This document shows positions 13,297-22,096 of a stretch of 64,000 nt of DNA, one piece after another (position 1 is the stretch's first letter; each line of letters begins with the position of its first letter). The notes under the pieces were generated by a model. The model searched no databases. It saw nothing but the letters and a program-made list of their open reading frames with translations, and was not told where the DNA came from. The translations under genes were made by a program, and so were the position numbers. The DNA is from Synchiropus splendidus. Taxonomy: Eukaryota; Chordata; Actinopteri; Syngnathiformes; Callionymidae. The DNA lies in the NCBI RefSeq assembly GCF_027744825.2, contig NC_071348.1, positions 20,183,563 to 20,247,562 of the forward strand, given 5' to 3'.

Positions 13297-15879
13297 ATGG
13301 ATGCCTCTTCCGTCGCACAGCGTAGGTGAATATCAATCTATCTATTTGTCTATCTATCTATCTATGTACAGTATACATATATGTATATACATATATGTAT
13401 ATCTATGTATCTACATTTACATATATAAGTATAATAAAAACGTTATGTCATGTTTATCACGTACCACATCTCTTTTCATTCACAGATATCGTCACTCATC
13501 TGTGTGATGTTCATTTAACACAGAGTGATACAGGTAAAAAATATTTAATTATTTTATAATTCGTTGTTAATACCTCTACTATTAAGCGCTACAACAACCG
13601 CTCTTCTATTTTTCAGATATTATCGCCTCCGCGGATAACTTTCCGGAGACGCTGATTGACGCTGAGGAGCTTGAGCGGTTAATGCGGGGAACTTTTGAAG
13701 ACGGAGGCGTCCACACGGATCCGTCGTCGGCGAATCCGAGAGCGAGTCTTCGAGTGAGCAGCGTTGAGGATCCGAACACCCCGTGTGTTATAATAATCGA
13801 CAGTGAGGACGAGTTTACCGCACCTCGGCCTGAGCCGAGTACAGGAAACCCACCGAAGGGGAGTAACCAGCGCTCTCTGAGTCGGAAACGGCGGTATAAT
13901 TCGACACGGAAGACAGGACCGTCGCGAGTCATTGGTGAGAAGGAGACAGCAATTCTAAACATAATTACGATAACTAGGTAAAGAATAACAGTATTTATTA
14001 AGTGTATATACGTGCATATATACCCTGCGGTGGCTGATCATTTATTGGAGGGGTCGCTCCAACTGTTCGTCGGTGAGAGCAAAACATTCAGTTCAATCAA
14101 AAAAAAAAAAAAAAAGAAAAAGTATTTTAACCACATCCAGTCGATGTGTTTTATGTTTAACTACCTATGTTTTTTGTTTTATTCAATGCCTGTGCGTATA
14201 AAAACAGATGTTCAGTCAGAGGTCGAAGGAGTAGATCATTCGCACGTGGATTCTTTCACTCAGCAGACACCGCAACTGATTGGGGGTGAGAAAAACATTT
14301 AGAGTGATAGTTTACGTTTCACTGCGGTATTTATTTATTTATTTTTCACATAAAAAACAGATACAAAGGCGACGAGCACGCCGTGTCTTCTACCCATCGC
14401 TTCAACGCAACCTCCAACGTTTGGTAAGATGCGAATCTCAATTTTTTTCAACACACATCTCTACCGTTCAGTATCAGATGAATGGTTGTATGTTCAGTAT
14501 TATACTTGTGGTTTAATGATGCGTCTATTTGGTGTGTTAGAGCATCAAGCTGTCTGTTATCTGTAATTTGGTTTATCTATGTTCAGGCTATATGCTTTTA
14601 GACAGTGTGATTTTATTATTGAAGGTGTTTGAGTAACTGTTACAGCTAAACGTCGTTGTAATTTTATTACTATGCTTTTAATGGTTATGACCCCTAGAGG
14701 TCGTGATTACTATTTACACTATGCTTTAACGTCGTTGACCGCTAGAGGTCGCGATTACTATTTACACTATGCTCTAACGACGATAGCCACTAGAGGTCGT
14801 GGTTACTCTTTACACTATGCTTTAACGTCGTTGACCACTAGAGGTCGTGATTTTACTAATTGTAATGTGCTTTAATGACAGTATACACTAGTGATTTACT
14901 ATTTGTTTTTATGCTTTAAATGTTGAACCTTAGTAGATCCCTACGTTTATTTATTATTTTATTTTATTCTTTTTATTTATTTATTTATTTTTTAATGCTC
15001 TTAAGGATCTGGTTCTGTTGTGATGATGGATTTTTTGATATGGATGCTACACATGTTGTTGTTTTATTATCGTCATTGTTAGAAAACAACACGTCTCTAC
15101 ACCGGTTATATGATTACGTAATTGTGTTTTTTGCAGGTCGTATTTTTTCATATTTTACTCAGGTTATTTCCATACTACTCTACTTATATTTATACGGTAG
15201 TAACTGCGACCGGAGGTCTTGCTTTCCGATTGTATTTACATTTGCATTGTTGTCAATATTCTGTTTCAGATCTCCCTCCGGGGTCTTGGCCTTTGTGGGA
15301 GACATCGACACCGGTTTTAGCAGTACCTCTGGATTTGCTATCTGGATCGTTCCCTGCGGAGGACTCGACATCGACAACTGAGGAACCTGCACCTCCACTG
15401 CCACCGTCACCGCCGTCATCAGCACCGCCACCGTCACCGCCGTCATCAACACAGCCATCGACGCCGCCGCCATCAACACCAGCAACGACCTCGGACAGCC
15501 CACGGACAGCACCCCGGATACCGACGCCGTCTTACATCACATCACCCCTCGACCAACCCCTGCCTCTACCCCCTACCGCCGAGCAGAGAGTGCGTACGCT
15601 TGAACGGCGTCTACATCAGATCGAAATACAGAGTCGACGTCTAGCCAGGCAAGCGCGTCAAGCACGTAGATACCGACGGTTGGCGCGAAATCTACGTGAA
15701 GGTAAGATTAACAACTATTTCAATGAGTAATCAGCTGGGATGCATATGTCTTATATATTATTACCGCTGTTACAGAACTCATCGCTAAGGACGTCACAAA
15801 TAAAGCTCTGGTGGCCGAAGTTCTGAGGCTCCTAAAACGTCAAGGACCTGGTGGTAACAGACGTCGTGGACTGATCTGA
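13297..15879 (+). CDS. Spliced accessory gene, seven exons, 355 aa, SUMO-interaction-like motif and basic helix
   Basis: I do not recognise the family. Proposed exons are 13297-13321, 13486-13533, 13617-13934, 14208-14285, 14361-14423, 15270-15701 and 15776-15879. Each junction has AG/GT borders (donors GTAGGT, GTAAAA, GTGAGA, GTGAGA, GTAAGA, GTAAGA), and most acceptors follow T-rich tracts. All six introns are phase 1 and exons 2-6 are multiples of 3, so the frame stays open to TGA at 15877. The start has a strong context (ACCATGG). Visible in the product: CVIIIDSEDE at residues 81-90, which looks like a SUMO-interaction motif; a basic SRKRRY patch near the end of exon 3; a Pro/Ser/Thr-rich stretch in exon 6; and an Arg/Leu-rich helix across exons 6-7. 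These suggest a nuclear regulatory or DNA-binding protein (inference). It lies upstream of polB in the slot where related elements often carry variable genes. Exon 1 is the least certain part. Confidence 0.72.
13330..13432 (+). repeat. TATC/TA microsatellite in intron 1
   Basis: Short runs of CTAT followed by imperfect ATATGTATAC repeats lie between the proposed donor at 13322 and acceptor ending at 13485. They fill most of the 164 bp intron and interrupt any unspliced reading. Confidence 0.85.
14099..14121 (+). repeat. Poly(A) tract in intron 3
   Basis: A run of 17 A followed by GAAAAAG lies inside the 273 bp intron 3. It is a simple repeat, not a gene end. Confidence 0.9.
14671..14920 (+). 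repeat. 48 bp tandem repeat with near-palindromic core, in intron 5
   Basis: Units begin TATGCTTTAA at 14671, 14720, 14768 and 14816, with decayed units at 14866 and 14910. The middle units are 48-49 bp. Four carry GACCNCTAGAGGTC, an imperfect inverted repeat, at regular spacing. Because 48 is a multiple of 3 the repeat gives an open frame of 67 codons, which I regard as accidental. Regularly spaced near-palindromes suggest protein-binding sites (inference). The array fills part of the 846 bp intron of the accessory gene. Confidence 0.85.
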
Positions 15880-16118
15880 AGTTCAACCACAGTAAGGTCC
15901 ATTTGGAGCCTCATTATTTAAAAGCAGTGCTGGATGATTGTGTTTTGAGGTTGCTGTTGCACCGCGGGACGATTGTGTTTTGAAGTTGCTGTTACATCGT
16001 GGGTGATTGTGTTTTGAGATTGTTGTTACACCACGGTTTTGTGTTTTGAGACTGTTGTTTTGTTTATTAAATTTTTAAATTATTATTTTATTGTTATTGT
16101 TATTGTTATTATTACGTT
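15880..16118 (+). repeat. Spacer before polB with 32-35 bp minisatellite
   Basis: Four degenerate units marked by GTGTTTTGAG, spaced 35, 34 and 32 bp, occupy about 15935-16058. A TTATTG microsatellite follows up to the polB start codon. TTATTTAAAAG near 15914 is a weak TATA-like candidate for polB. No canonical AATAAA follows the accessory gene's stop here; one occurs inside its last exon near 15799. Confidence 0.7.
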
Positions 16119-19100
16119 ATGGCCGACCATGATGGTTTTCCTTCCGGTTCTGACCCTGAATCCACCCACAACCAGTACACTACACCACACCCCATTGGCC
16201 AGAGTGCTTCACCGACACGTATGTTTCTGGCTGACTTGTTTGACGACATGTCTGAGGAGGATGTAGTGCAGGTCTACGACCCGAGTATAAACGAAAACAT
16301 GGAGTCAATTTTTTTTGGTGAGAGAGAGGATAATCGTATTTTTAATATGGTTCCTGCATCATCTCGTGAGGGTAGGGCTGATACCTCTTTAGACAATGAC
16401 GATTGGTTAGAAAGGTTTGTTGATAATCTACAGACGGCTGATTCAGGGACACCTGCTCTTGACCCTCTGATAGATGTACCCTGCTCTAGCCGTAGCGACG
16501 ACGTTGTTGACGATGACGTTGATTCGGTTCAGGAAGGATGCTGCATTGGTGGTACCGGTATTGATTCAGAAGTCATAGAGCCTTTTAACACCGACAGGAT
16601 AAGAAGGGTGCTAACACGTCCTGCTGTACCAGACACTCCTGATTTAGCTACTTTCTACAGAGGCTTGATGGAACAGGTCAGAGAGCTAGCTGACGAAGCG
16701 CAGAGACTAGCAGAACGGGAGGACGTGGTTCAGCTTGAAGTGGTTGGCGAAGATGTTCAAGAACACGTTAATGTTGTGGTTGAAGGTGACGGCGGAAATA
16801 TCTACCCTGCTTTTGAGGACCTCCTCAGCAACACAGTGCAGTCTGACAGAGTCATCGCTATGGGCAAGAGAATCGAATTAACGGTTCAAATTGTACATAA
16901 CCCTCGAGGAGGCGCTAAACGCAAGCTCGAGAAGACACTGGATGCCGAAATTATTGGTAAAAAAAGACGGCATCTCTATGTAGTTGGTGGTGATGGAACT
17001 GATCAGCTTTGCTTCGCAATCAGCCTTTCTTGTCTCCTTAACCCTAAGCGTACGTACCAAGATTGTGTTGAGTTGGGAAGAGAATTACAAAACAAAGCTG
17101 GTTTAGATTCTCAAACACAGATCACATTTACAGATATACCCCTGTTCGAACAGATAGTGAAGCGTAAAATCGTCGTGTTTCATAAAACGACAGCAAACCA
17201 GCCATTAGCGCATTATGCCACCGGTTTTGCTGATGGTTCGGAACCCTTATACTTGTTTCTGCTTCAGGGACACTATTACGGGGTGAAGAACCCAAAAGGT
17301 TTTTTAGGAACACGTTACTTCTGCAGCAGCTGTCATAAGGGGTATGAAGATAAATCAAAACACATATGTAAAGGTCACTGTAGTGTTTGTCACGATCCTG
17401 TTTGCCCTACAGAGGTTCCAAACCCTGTAACTTGCGAGGACTGCCGCAGGGTTTGTAGAACGCCTTCCTGCATTGCGAGACACAAAGCGATTGGTGCTAA
17501 TGGGTCGAGTCTGTGTCAGAGATACAAAAAATGTGAAAAATGCGGAAGGTGCCGGTATATCCCGTTAAAACAGGGTAAACCCAACCACTGTTGCGTTGTG
17601 CTTAAATGTAACATCTGCGGTGTAAAATTATCGACGACAAATGAGGTCCACCAGTGCTACATTCAAACCGTTGCCAGGAAGACAGAGCATCCTGATCTGG
17701 TTTTTTATGATTTTGAAACGTTTACAGACGACCAAGGTAGACATGTCCCTTTTTTAGTGTGTGTGAAGACGCAGAAAGGTGAAGAGAGGGTGTTTTACGG
17801 TCTCGATTGTGTTAGAGCGTTTCTTTTATATTTCAGAAAGAACCGGTTTAGAGGCTGTGTTTTTGTTGCGCATAATGCCAGGGGTTTTGACAGCATCATT
17901 GTCTTGAGAGGTATGCTTGACGAAGGGTTAATACCCAAGAGGATAATCATGACAGGTAGTAAGATACTTTGTCTTGAGGATCCTCACTACAAGCTAAAAT
18001 TCATTGACTCTTTCTCATTCCTAACCATGCGACTCAGCTCCATGCCTAAAGCTCTAGGTTTCACAGACCATTGCAAGGGTTTTTTTCCACACAAGTTTAG
18101 CTCAAAAGAGCGCCAGCATTACATCGGGGCCTATCCTCCTCCCTCAGACTATGGCGTTGAGAGCATGTCAGACCCTGAACAGAGAGATTTTTACAGCTGG
18201 TATGAATCTGTGCGTGAGAATTCTTTCGATTTCAGGAGTGAAGCTATTCGTTATTGTAAAAACGATGTCGACATTCTGGCCAGAGGATGCATAATATTTA
18301 GAGAGGAGTTTTTTAAAGAAACAGGTGTTGATGCACTCTCATCCGTAACAATCGCCTCTGCGTGTATGGCTGTTTTCAGGACCAACTTTTTAAAACCAGA
18401 CACATTGGCCATACCATGTCCCTACAATTACATGACAAGAGGCACCAAGAGGTTCTCAGATGCTTCCATCCAATGGCTGCAGTGGGAATCACACAGACAG
18501 GGTATTTTCATCCAGCATGCCTTGAATCGTGGGGAGATGTCGTTTGGCCAGTATTTTGTTGACGGTTATGCAGAAGTTGACGGTGTTAAGCAGGTCTGGG
18601 AGTTTTACGGATGTTTCTTCCACGGGTGTCCTTCGTGTGTTGATCCTCATGCAGTCTGCCCATTAAGAGGTAGACCCTATGGTGAATTCTACTCTGCTAC
18701 GGTGGGGAGAGAGCAGACGTTAAAGTCTGATCACGGGGTGCGACTTGTTACCATCTGGGAGCACGAATGGCGTTCGCTTCGACAATCGTGTGATGATCTC
18801 AGAGATTTTCTCTTAGATTTTGACACCCCTGAGCCCCTCAACCCTCGTAATGCCCTCTACGGCGGTAGAACCAGTGCTTTAAAGCTACGTTACACGACCA
18901 AGCCTGGTGAAAAAGTTTATTACGCTGACGTCACCTCTCTGTATCCTTACGTCAACAGCACATGCTCCTACCCTCTAGGGCATCCCCGAATAATCCACAA
19001 GGACTTTGGTGATCCTAGACAGTACTTCGGTCTGATCAAGGCGGTTGTCTATCCTCCTAGGGGTTTATATGTACCCGTTTTACCCTATAGAGGACCAGGG

Positions 19101-20177
19101 GGTAAATTACACTTCACATTATGCAGTATCTGTTCGAGTCGTAATGTTCAGGACAGTGACTGTACGCATAATGATGATGAGCGTGCTTTGACAGGGGTCT
19201 GGGTCACCGTTGAGTTCAACAAGGCTCTGGACAAGGGATACAAGGTGGCCAAGATTATCGAAGTATGGCATTTTGATAGATCTAGCGATTGTATTTTCGC
19301 GGGTTACATCCGTACATTCCTGAAGGGGAAGCAGGAGGCTTCTGGTTACCCTGCTGAGGCCGTTGATCAGGAAAGCCGCGACAAATACATTCAGGATTAT
19401 CAAGCCCATCAGGGGATTTTGCTTTGTGCTGATAAGATTTGTCACAACCCAGCAAAGAGACAGGTGGCTAAAGCTTGTCTTAATAGCCTGTGGGGCAAGT
19501 TCTGTCAGAGGGAGAACATGTCTCAGGTTTCTGTAGTGTCAGACCCCAACGAGTTTTTCAGTTTCTTGTTTTCAGGGAAATACGAGGTCAGCTACTTTAA
19601 CGTGCTGGATGAGAAAAAAGTTGTGATCCAGTGGCGTTACAAGGGTCTCTACCCTCCTGGTAAAAGCAGCAATGTTTTTATCGGTGCTTTTACCACTGCT
19701 TATGCTCGTCTGAAGTTGTACAGTTACATGGAGAAATTGCAGGAGAATGTTCTCTATGTCGACACAGACAGCTTGATATATGTGGTGAAAGACGGTGAGA
19801 CACCTTTAAAATTAGGTAACTATCTCGGTGATCTGACTGATGAGCTCGACGGGGATAGCATCGAGGACTTTGTTTCGGCAGGTCCTAAGACGTATGCTTA
19901 TAGGACCAAAGGACAGAAGAAGGTTGTGATGAAGGTTAAAGGTATCACACAAACAAAAGAATCTTGTCAGCGGATAAACTTTGACTCCGTCAGAGATCTT
20001 GTAGAGGGGTATTTGCAGAATTCACCTGATGGGGTGCTTGAGACCCTCCAACACAACATCGTGAGGGATAAAAAAAACATCACCGTAAAAAACAGGTCAG
20101 TTAATAAAAAACTCCGGGTCGTGTACGATAAGAGGCGATTGTTTTCGGACGGCACAACCAAACCTTTCGGATTCTGA
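16119..20177 (+). CDS. polB: Protein-primed family B DNA polymerase, 1352 aa
   Basis: Replicates the linear element DNA from its ends, by analogy with protein-primed viral polymerases. The 3'-5' exonuclease motifs are intact: DFETF (Asp531, Glu533), HNARGFD (585-591) and YCKND (712-716). So are the polymerase motifs: A DVTSLYP (937-943), B K1118 to NSLWGKF (1122-1128), and C YVDTDS (Asp1215, Asp1217). An acidic N-terminal ~250 residues precede a segment containing GGDGTDQLCF (Cys298) and GHYYGV, which recalls OTU-like domains. A Cys/His-rich zinc-binding stretch follows at about 400-515. The long N-terminal extension is usual for animal Polintons. The start is the first ATG in the frame (TTATGG context). 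The frame is unbroken, so the enzyme may still be functional if expressed. The packaging ATPase begins 24 bp after the stop. Confidence 0.97.
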   Translation: MADHDGFPSGSDPESTHNQYTTPHPIGQSASPTRMFLADLFDDMSEEDVVQVYDPSINENMESIFFGEREDNRIFNMVPASSREGRADTSLDNDDWLERFVDNLQTADSGTPALDPLIDVPCSSRSDDVVDDDVDSVQEGCCIGGTGIDSEVIEPFNTDRIRRVLTRPAVPDTPDLATFYRGLMEQVRELADEAQRLAEREDVVQLEVVGEDVQEHVNVVVEGDGGNIYPAFEDLLSNTVQSDRVIAMGKRIELTVQIVHNPRGGAKRKLEKTLDAEIIGKKRRHLYVVGGDGTDQLCFAISLSCLLNPKRTYQDCVELGRELQNKAGLDSQTQITFTDIPLFEQIVKRKIVVFHKTTANQPLAHYATGFADGSEPLYLFLLQGHYYGVKNPKGFLGTRYFCSSCHKGYEDKSKHICKGHCSVCHDPVCPTEVPNPVTCEDCRRVCRTPSCIARHKAIGANGSSLCQRYKKCEKCGRCRYIPLKQGKPNHCCVVLKCNICGVKLSTTNEVHQCYIQTVARKTEHPDLVFYDFETFTDDQGRHVPFLVCVKTQKGEERVFYGLDCVRAFLLYFRKNRFRGCVFVAHNARGFDSIIVLRGMLDEGLIPKRIIMTGSKILCLEDPHYKLKFIDSFSFLTMRLSSMPKALGFTDHCKGFFPHKFSSKERQHYIGAYPPPSDYGVESMSDPEQRDFYSWYESVRENSFDFRSEAIRYCKNDVDILARGCIIFREEFFKETGVDALSSVTIASACMAVFRTNFLKPDTLAIPCPYNYMTRGTKRFSDASIQWLQWESHRQGIFIQHALNRGEMSFGQYFVDGYAEVDGVKQVWEFYGCFFHGCPSCVDPHAVCPLRGRPYGEFYSATVGREQTLKSDHGVRLVTIWEHEWRSLRQSCDDLRDFLLDFDTPEPLNPRNALYGGRTSALKLRYTTKPGEKVYYADVTSLYPYVNSTCSYPLGHPRIIHKDFGDPRQYFGLIKAVVYPPRGLYVPVLPYRGPGGKLHFTLCSICSSRNVQDSDCTHNDDERALTGVWVTVEFNKALDKGYKVAKIIEVWHFDRSSDCIFAGYIRTFLKGKQEASGYPAEAVDQESRDKYIQDYQAHQGILLCADKICHNPAKRQVAKACLNSLWGKFCQRENMSQVSVVSDPNEFFSFLFSGKYEVSYFNVLDEKKVVIQWRYKGLYPPGKSSNVFIGAFTTAYARLKLYSYMEKLQENVLYVDTDSLIYVVKDGETPLKLGNYLGDLTDELDGDSIEDFVSAGPKTYAYRTKGQKKVVMKVKGITQTKESCQRINFDSVRDLVEGYLQNSPDGVLETLQHNIVRDKKNITVKNRSVNKKLRVVYDKRRLFSDGTTKPFGF

Positions 20178-20201
20178 GTTTTGAGTGGATGAGGGGTCAT
20201 T

Positions 20202-20870
20202 ATGGAAGGAATTAATTTCAATCCTCGTTTGAAAACACCATTTTCATGTCTAGTGGTGGGACCATCGGGGTCAGGAAAGACCCATTTTGTAAAATGTATG
20301 CTTGAAAATTGTGAACATGTTATGGATGATGTCAATGTAAATATTGTGTGGATTTATACTTCTTTTCAACCTATGTACAATGAATTGCAAAAGATGAATA
20401 AAAATATCAAATTCATTGAAGGTTTACCTGAATCTTTTGAAAATGAAGATGTATTTCCTTCTGATAGAAAACATTTGATTATTCTTGATGATGTTATTTT
20501 TGAAGCTTCTGAAAACCCAGAGGTTGTCCGTGTTTTTACACAGTATAGACATCATAAAAATATGAGTGTTATAATGCTGACGCAAAACTTATTTCATTGT
20601 GGTAAATATAGTCGTACTATTAGTCTGAATAGCAATTACTTTGTATTGTTTAAGAATCCTCGCGATAAAATGCAGATAAAAGTTCTAGCTCAACAGATTT
20701 ACCCGTCTCAAAGAGCTTTCTTTCTAGAAAGCTTTGAAGATGCTACAACCGACGCTCACGGGTACTTAATTGTTGATCTAACACCCTCATGTCCAGAACG
20801 CTACAGACTAAGGACTGGGATACTTCCTCACCAGCGTCACACTGTGTACATACCAAAAACGTCTGTTTAA
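20202..20870 (+). CDS. FtsK/HerA-type DNA packaging ATPase, 222 aa
   Basis: Motor predicted to pump element DNA into a capsid, as in adintoviruses and other Polinton-like viruses. Walker A is GPSGSGKT at residues 20-27, close to the N-terminus. Walker B is LIILDD at 92-97, and the segment SVIMLTQNLF fits the conserved strand after it. Length is typical for the A32-like/HerA packaging ATPases of this group. It follows polB by 24 bp and precedes the next gene by 3 bp, so the plus-strand genes are tightly packed. It is intact from ATG to TAA. Its A/T-rich codon use looks different from the GC-richer polB (an impression from reading, not a calculation). Confidence 0.95.
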   Translation: MEGINFNPRLKTPFSCLVVGPSGSGKTHFVKCMLENCEHVMDDVNVNIVWIYTSFQPMYNELQKMNKNIKFIEGLPESFENEDVFPSDRKHLIILDDVIFEASENPEVVRVFTQYRHHKNMSVIMLTQNLFHCGKYSRTISLNSNYFVLFKNPRDKMQIKVLAQQIYPSQRAFFLESFEDATTDAHGYLIVDLTPSCPERYRLRTGILPHQRHTVYIPKTSV

Positions 20871-20873
20871 GTT

Positions 20874-21215
20874 ATGTCAGAGCGTATAAAAAGAAACGCT
20901 GTTTTACTTAAGGAACTATACCACGCTCCGTCAAAGAAACGTAAAGACATTTTGATGCGTAGTTCTCGGGACTTTATTCAAGCTCTTGGCGAGATTGCCC
21001 TGAATGTTTTGAAGGGGAATGTACCATTGTCGCAAGCTCAGTTCAAAAAACTAAAAAAACAGAAGAAAAACATCAGACTCTTGGCTAATAAAAAAGCGTG
21101 CGTGAAGCGTAAACGAAGGATTCTTAAAAAGCAGTCGGGTGGATTCCTGTTGCCGTTGCTAGCGGCTGCCGTTCCAATCATTGGAAATCTAATAGGCGGA
21201 CTTGTAAAGAAGTAA
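20874..21215 (+). CDS. Small basic virion-like protein with hydrophobic tail, 113 aa
   Basis: Very Lys/Arg-rich from residue ~55 to 86, then QSGG at 87-90 and a hydrophobic, glycine-containing 23-residue tail ending in VKK. The layout (basic body, GG, amphipathic or hydrophobic C-terminus) resembles the pX/pVI-like small proteins reported from adintoviruses and adenoviruses. Those coat DNA or disrupt membranes during entry and are cut by the viral protease. I rest this on composition and position, not on a catalytic motif. It starts 3 bp after the ATPase stop and ends 6 bp before the next gene. Confidence 0.65.
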   Translation: MSERIKRNAVLLKELYHAPSKKRKDILMRSSRDFIQALGEIALNVLKGNVPLSQAQFKKLKKQKKNIRLLANKKACVKRKRRILKKQSGGFLLPLLAAAVPIIGNLIGGLVKK

Positions 21216-21221
21216 AACGCC

Positions 21222-21986
21222 ATGAAGACTGTCCAGAAAATGTATCTCGTCTCTCCTCAGCAAATTAACCAGTTATCACGTCCATCCACTGACATCCGTG
21301 AAACAGCCGAAGATGAATTGAATGAGAAGATGAGGACTGTTCTAAATGATTCTCAGTTAAACTCGCATGAGAAGATTAAAAAGTATGATGCTCTATTGCA
21401 GAGATATTTAACCTTTACAAAACAGGATCAGAGAGACCAAAGGAGAGTAACTCTGACTTTACAGTGAGACGGAGATCATCCCCTCGACTCTGACAGTCGC
21501 GACGAAAGCGTTCTAAAAACACCCTCTGTAACGGACGTTGTGGGTAAGGATATTCTAAACAGCCTTCCATCAAAAGCTCGAAGAAATGCTGAATACATTA
21601 TCCAGAGGATATCCAAAAATGGCGACGGTTGGAATATGAATGGTGAATTTATGTATGAAGGAAATGCTGTAAAAGGCTCTCATGTGATTGATATATTCAA
21701 GTACCTTTCCCTACCGTATAAGAAAACAAGTTCTTCATTACCTGAGGGGTGGTCCGAGTTTCTCGTCACATTATTAAAGCTAAACATCCCTCTCACACTG
21801 CTGTCCAATCCTGAAGCGAGGGCTCAATATCAGAGACTTAAATCGAATTCTACATCGCGAAAGAAAAGTATAGCCGAGGGCTGGTCTCCCGACCCTAAGG
21901 ACTCTAAAGTGACACCTCGACGACGCTTAACGCATGTAGCGACCAAAGGGAAGAAATTGTCTCTAACACCTCGATGGGTTTCATGA
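21222..21986 (+). pseudogene. Conserved Polinton protein of unknown function, split by one in-frame TGA
   Basis: The first part (codons 1-81) reads VSPQQINQL and then a helical segment ending KYDALLQRYLTFTKQ. The second part contains NGEFMYEGNAVKGSHVIDIF and GWSEFLVTLL. In related elements I recall these two segments as one continuous protein, often placed after the ATPase. Here the two parts share one frame, and the only interruption is TGA at 21465-21467. The next 24 codons before the second part are open, and the second part has no convincing ATG of its own (a GTG lies at 21540). The simplest reading is a nonsense mutation in a formerly intact ~254-residue protein. Programmed readthrough is possible, but the context (CAG TGA GAC) is not a known strong readthrough signal. 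Confidence 0.75.
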
Positions 21987-22020
21987 ATAATTACCTTGTA
22001 CACGGTTATTGTCTTTTCAT

Positions 22021-22038
22021 CAATAAAATGTTTTATTG
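22021..22038. terminator. Palindromic bidirectional poly(A) signal
   Basis: CAATAAAATGTTTTATTG is a near-perfect inverted repeat with AATAAA on the plus strand (22022-22027) and AATAAA on the minus strand (complement of TTTATT). It lies between the convergent stops, 35 bp after the plus-strand gene and about 60 bp past the protease stop in the other direction. It can serve 3' end formation for both blocks. Confidence 0.8.
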
Positions 22039-22096
22039 AATTACTATAAGATTACAGATTTTCTTTTTAACACACGCACAAACAAAATAAGATTAG

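Noticed and set aside
13606..13962. 118-codon minus-strand frame opposite exon 3
   Set aside because: Antisense shadow; the plus strand has splice sites and a consistent frame.
14672..14875. 67-codon open frame with repeated peptide
   Set aside because: It reflects the 48 bp tandem repeat (a multiple of 3) and lies inside an intron of the spliced gene.
15180..15512. 110-codon minus-strand frame
   Set aside because: Antisense shadow of the proline-rich exon 6.
15122..15730. 202-codon plus-strand frame read as an unspliced gene
   Set aside because: Its useful part starts after a strong acceptor at 15269 and ends at a donor at 15702; the first ~50 codons are AT-rich intron-like sequence. It is better explained as exon 6.
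19119..19445. 108-codon minus-strand frame inside polB
   Set aside because: Shadow of the polymerase, which has intact catalytic motifs on the plus strand.
21540..21986. Separate gene starting at GTG 21540
   Set aside because: The frame is open upstream to the TGA at 21465 and continuous with the preceding ORF; a GTG start is not expected in an animal.
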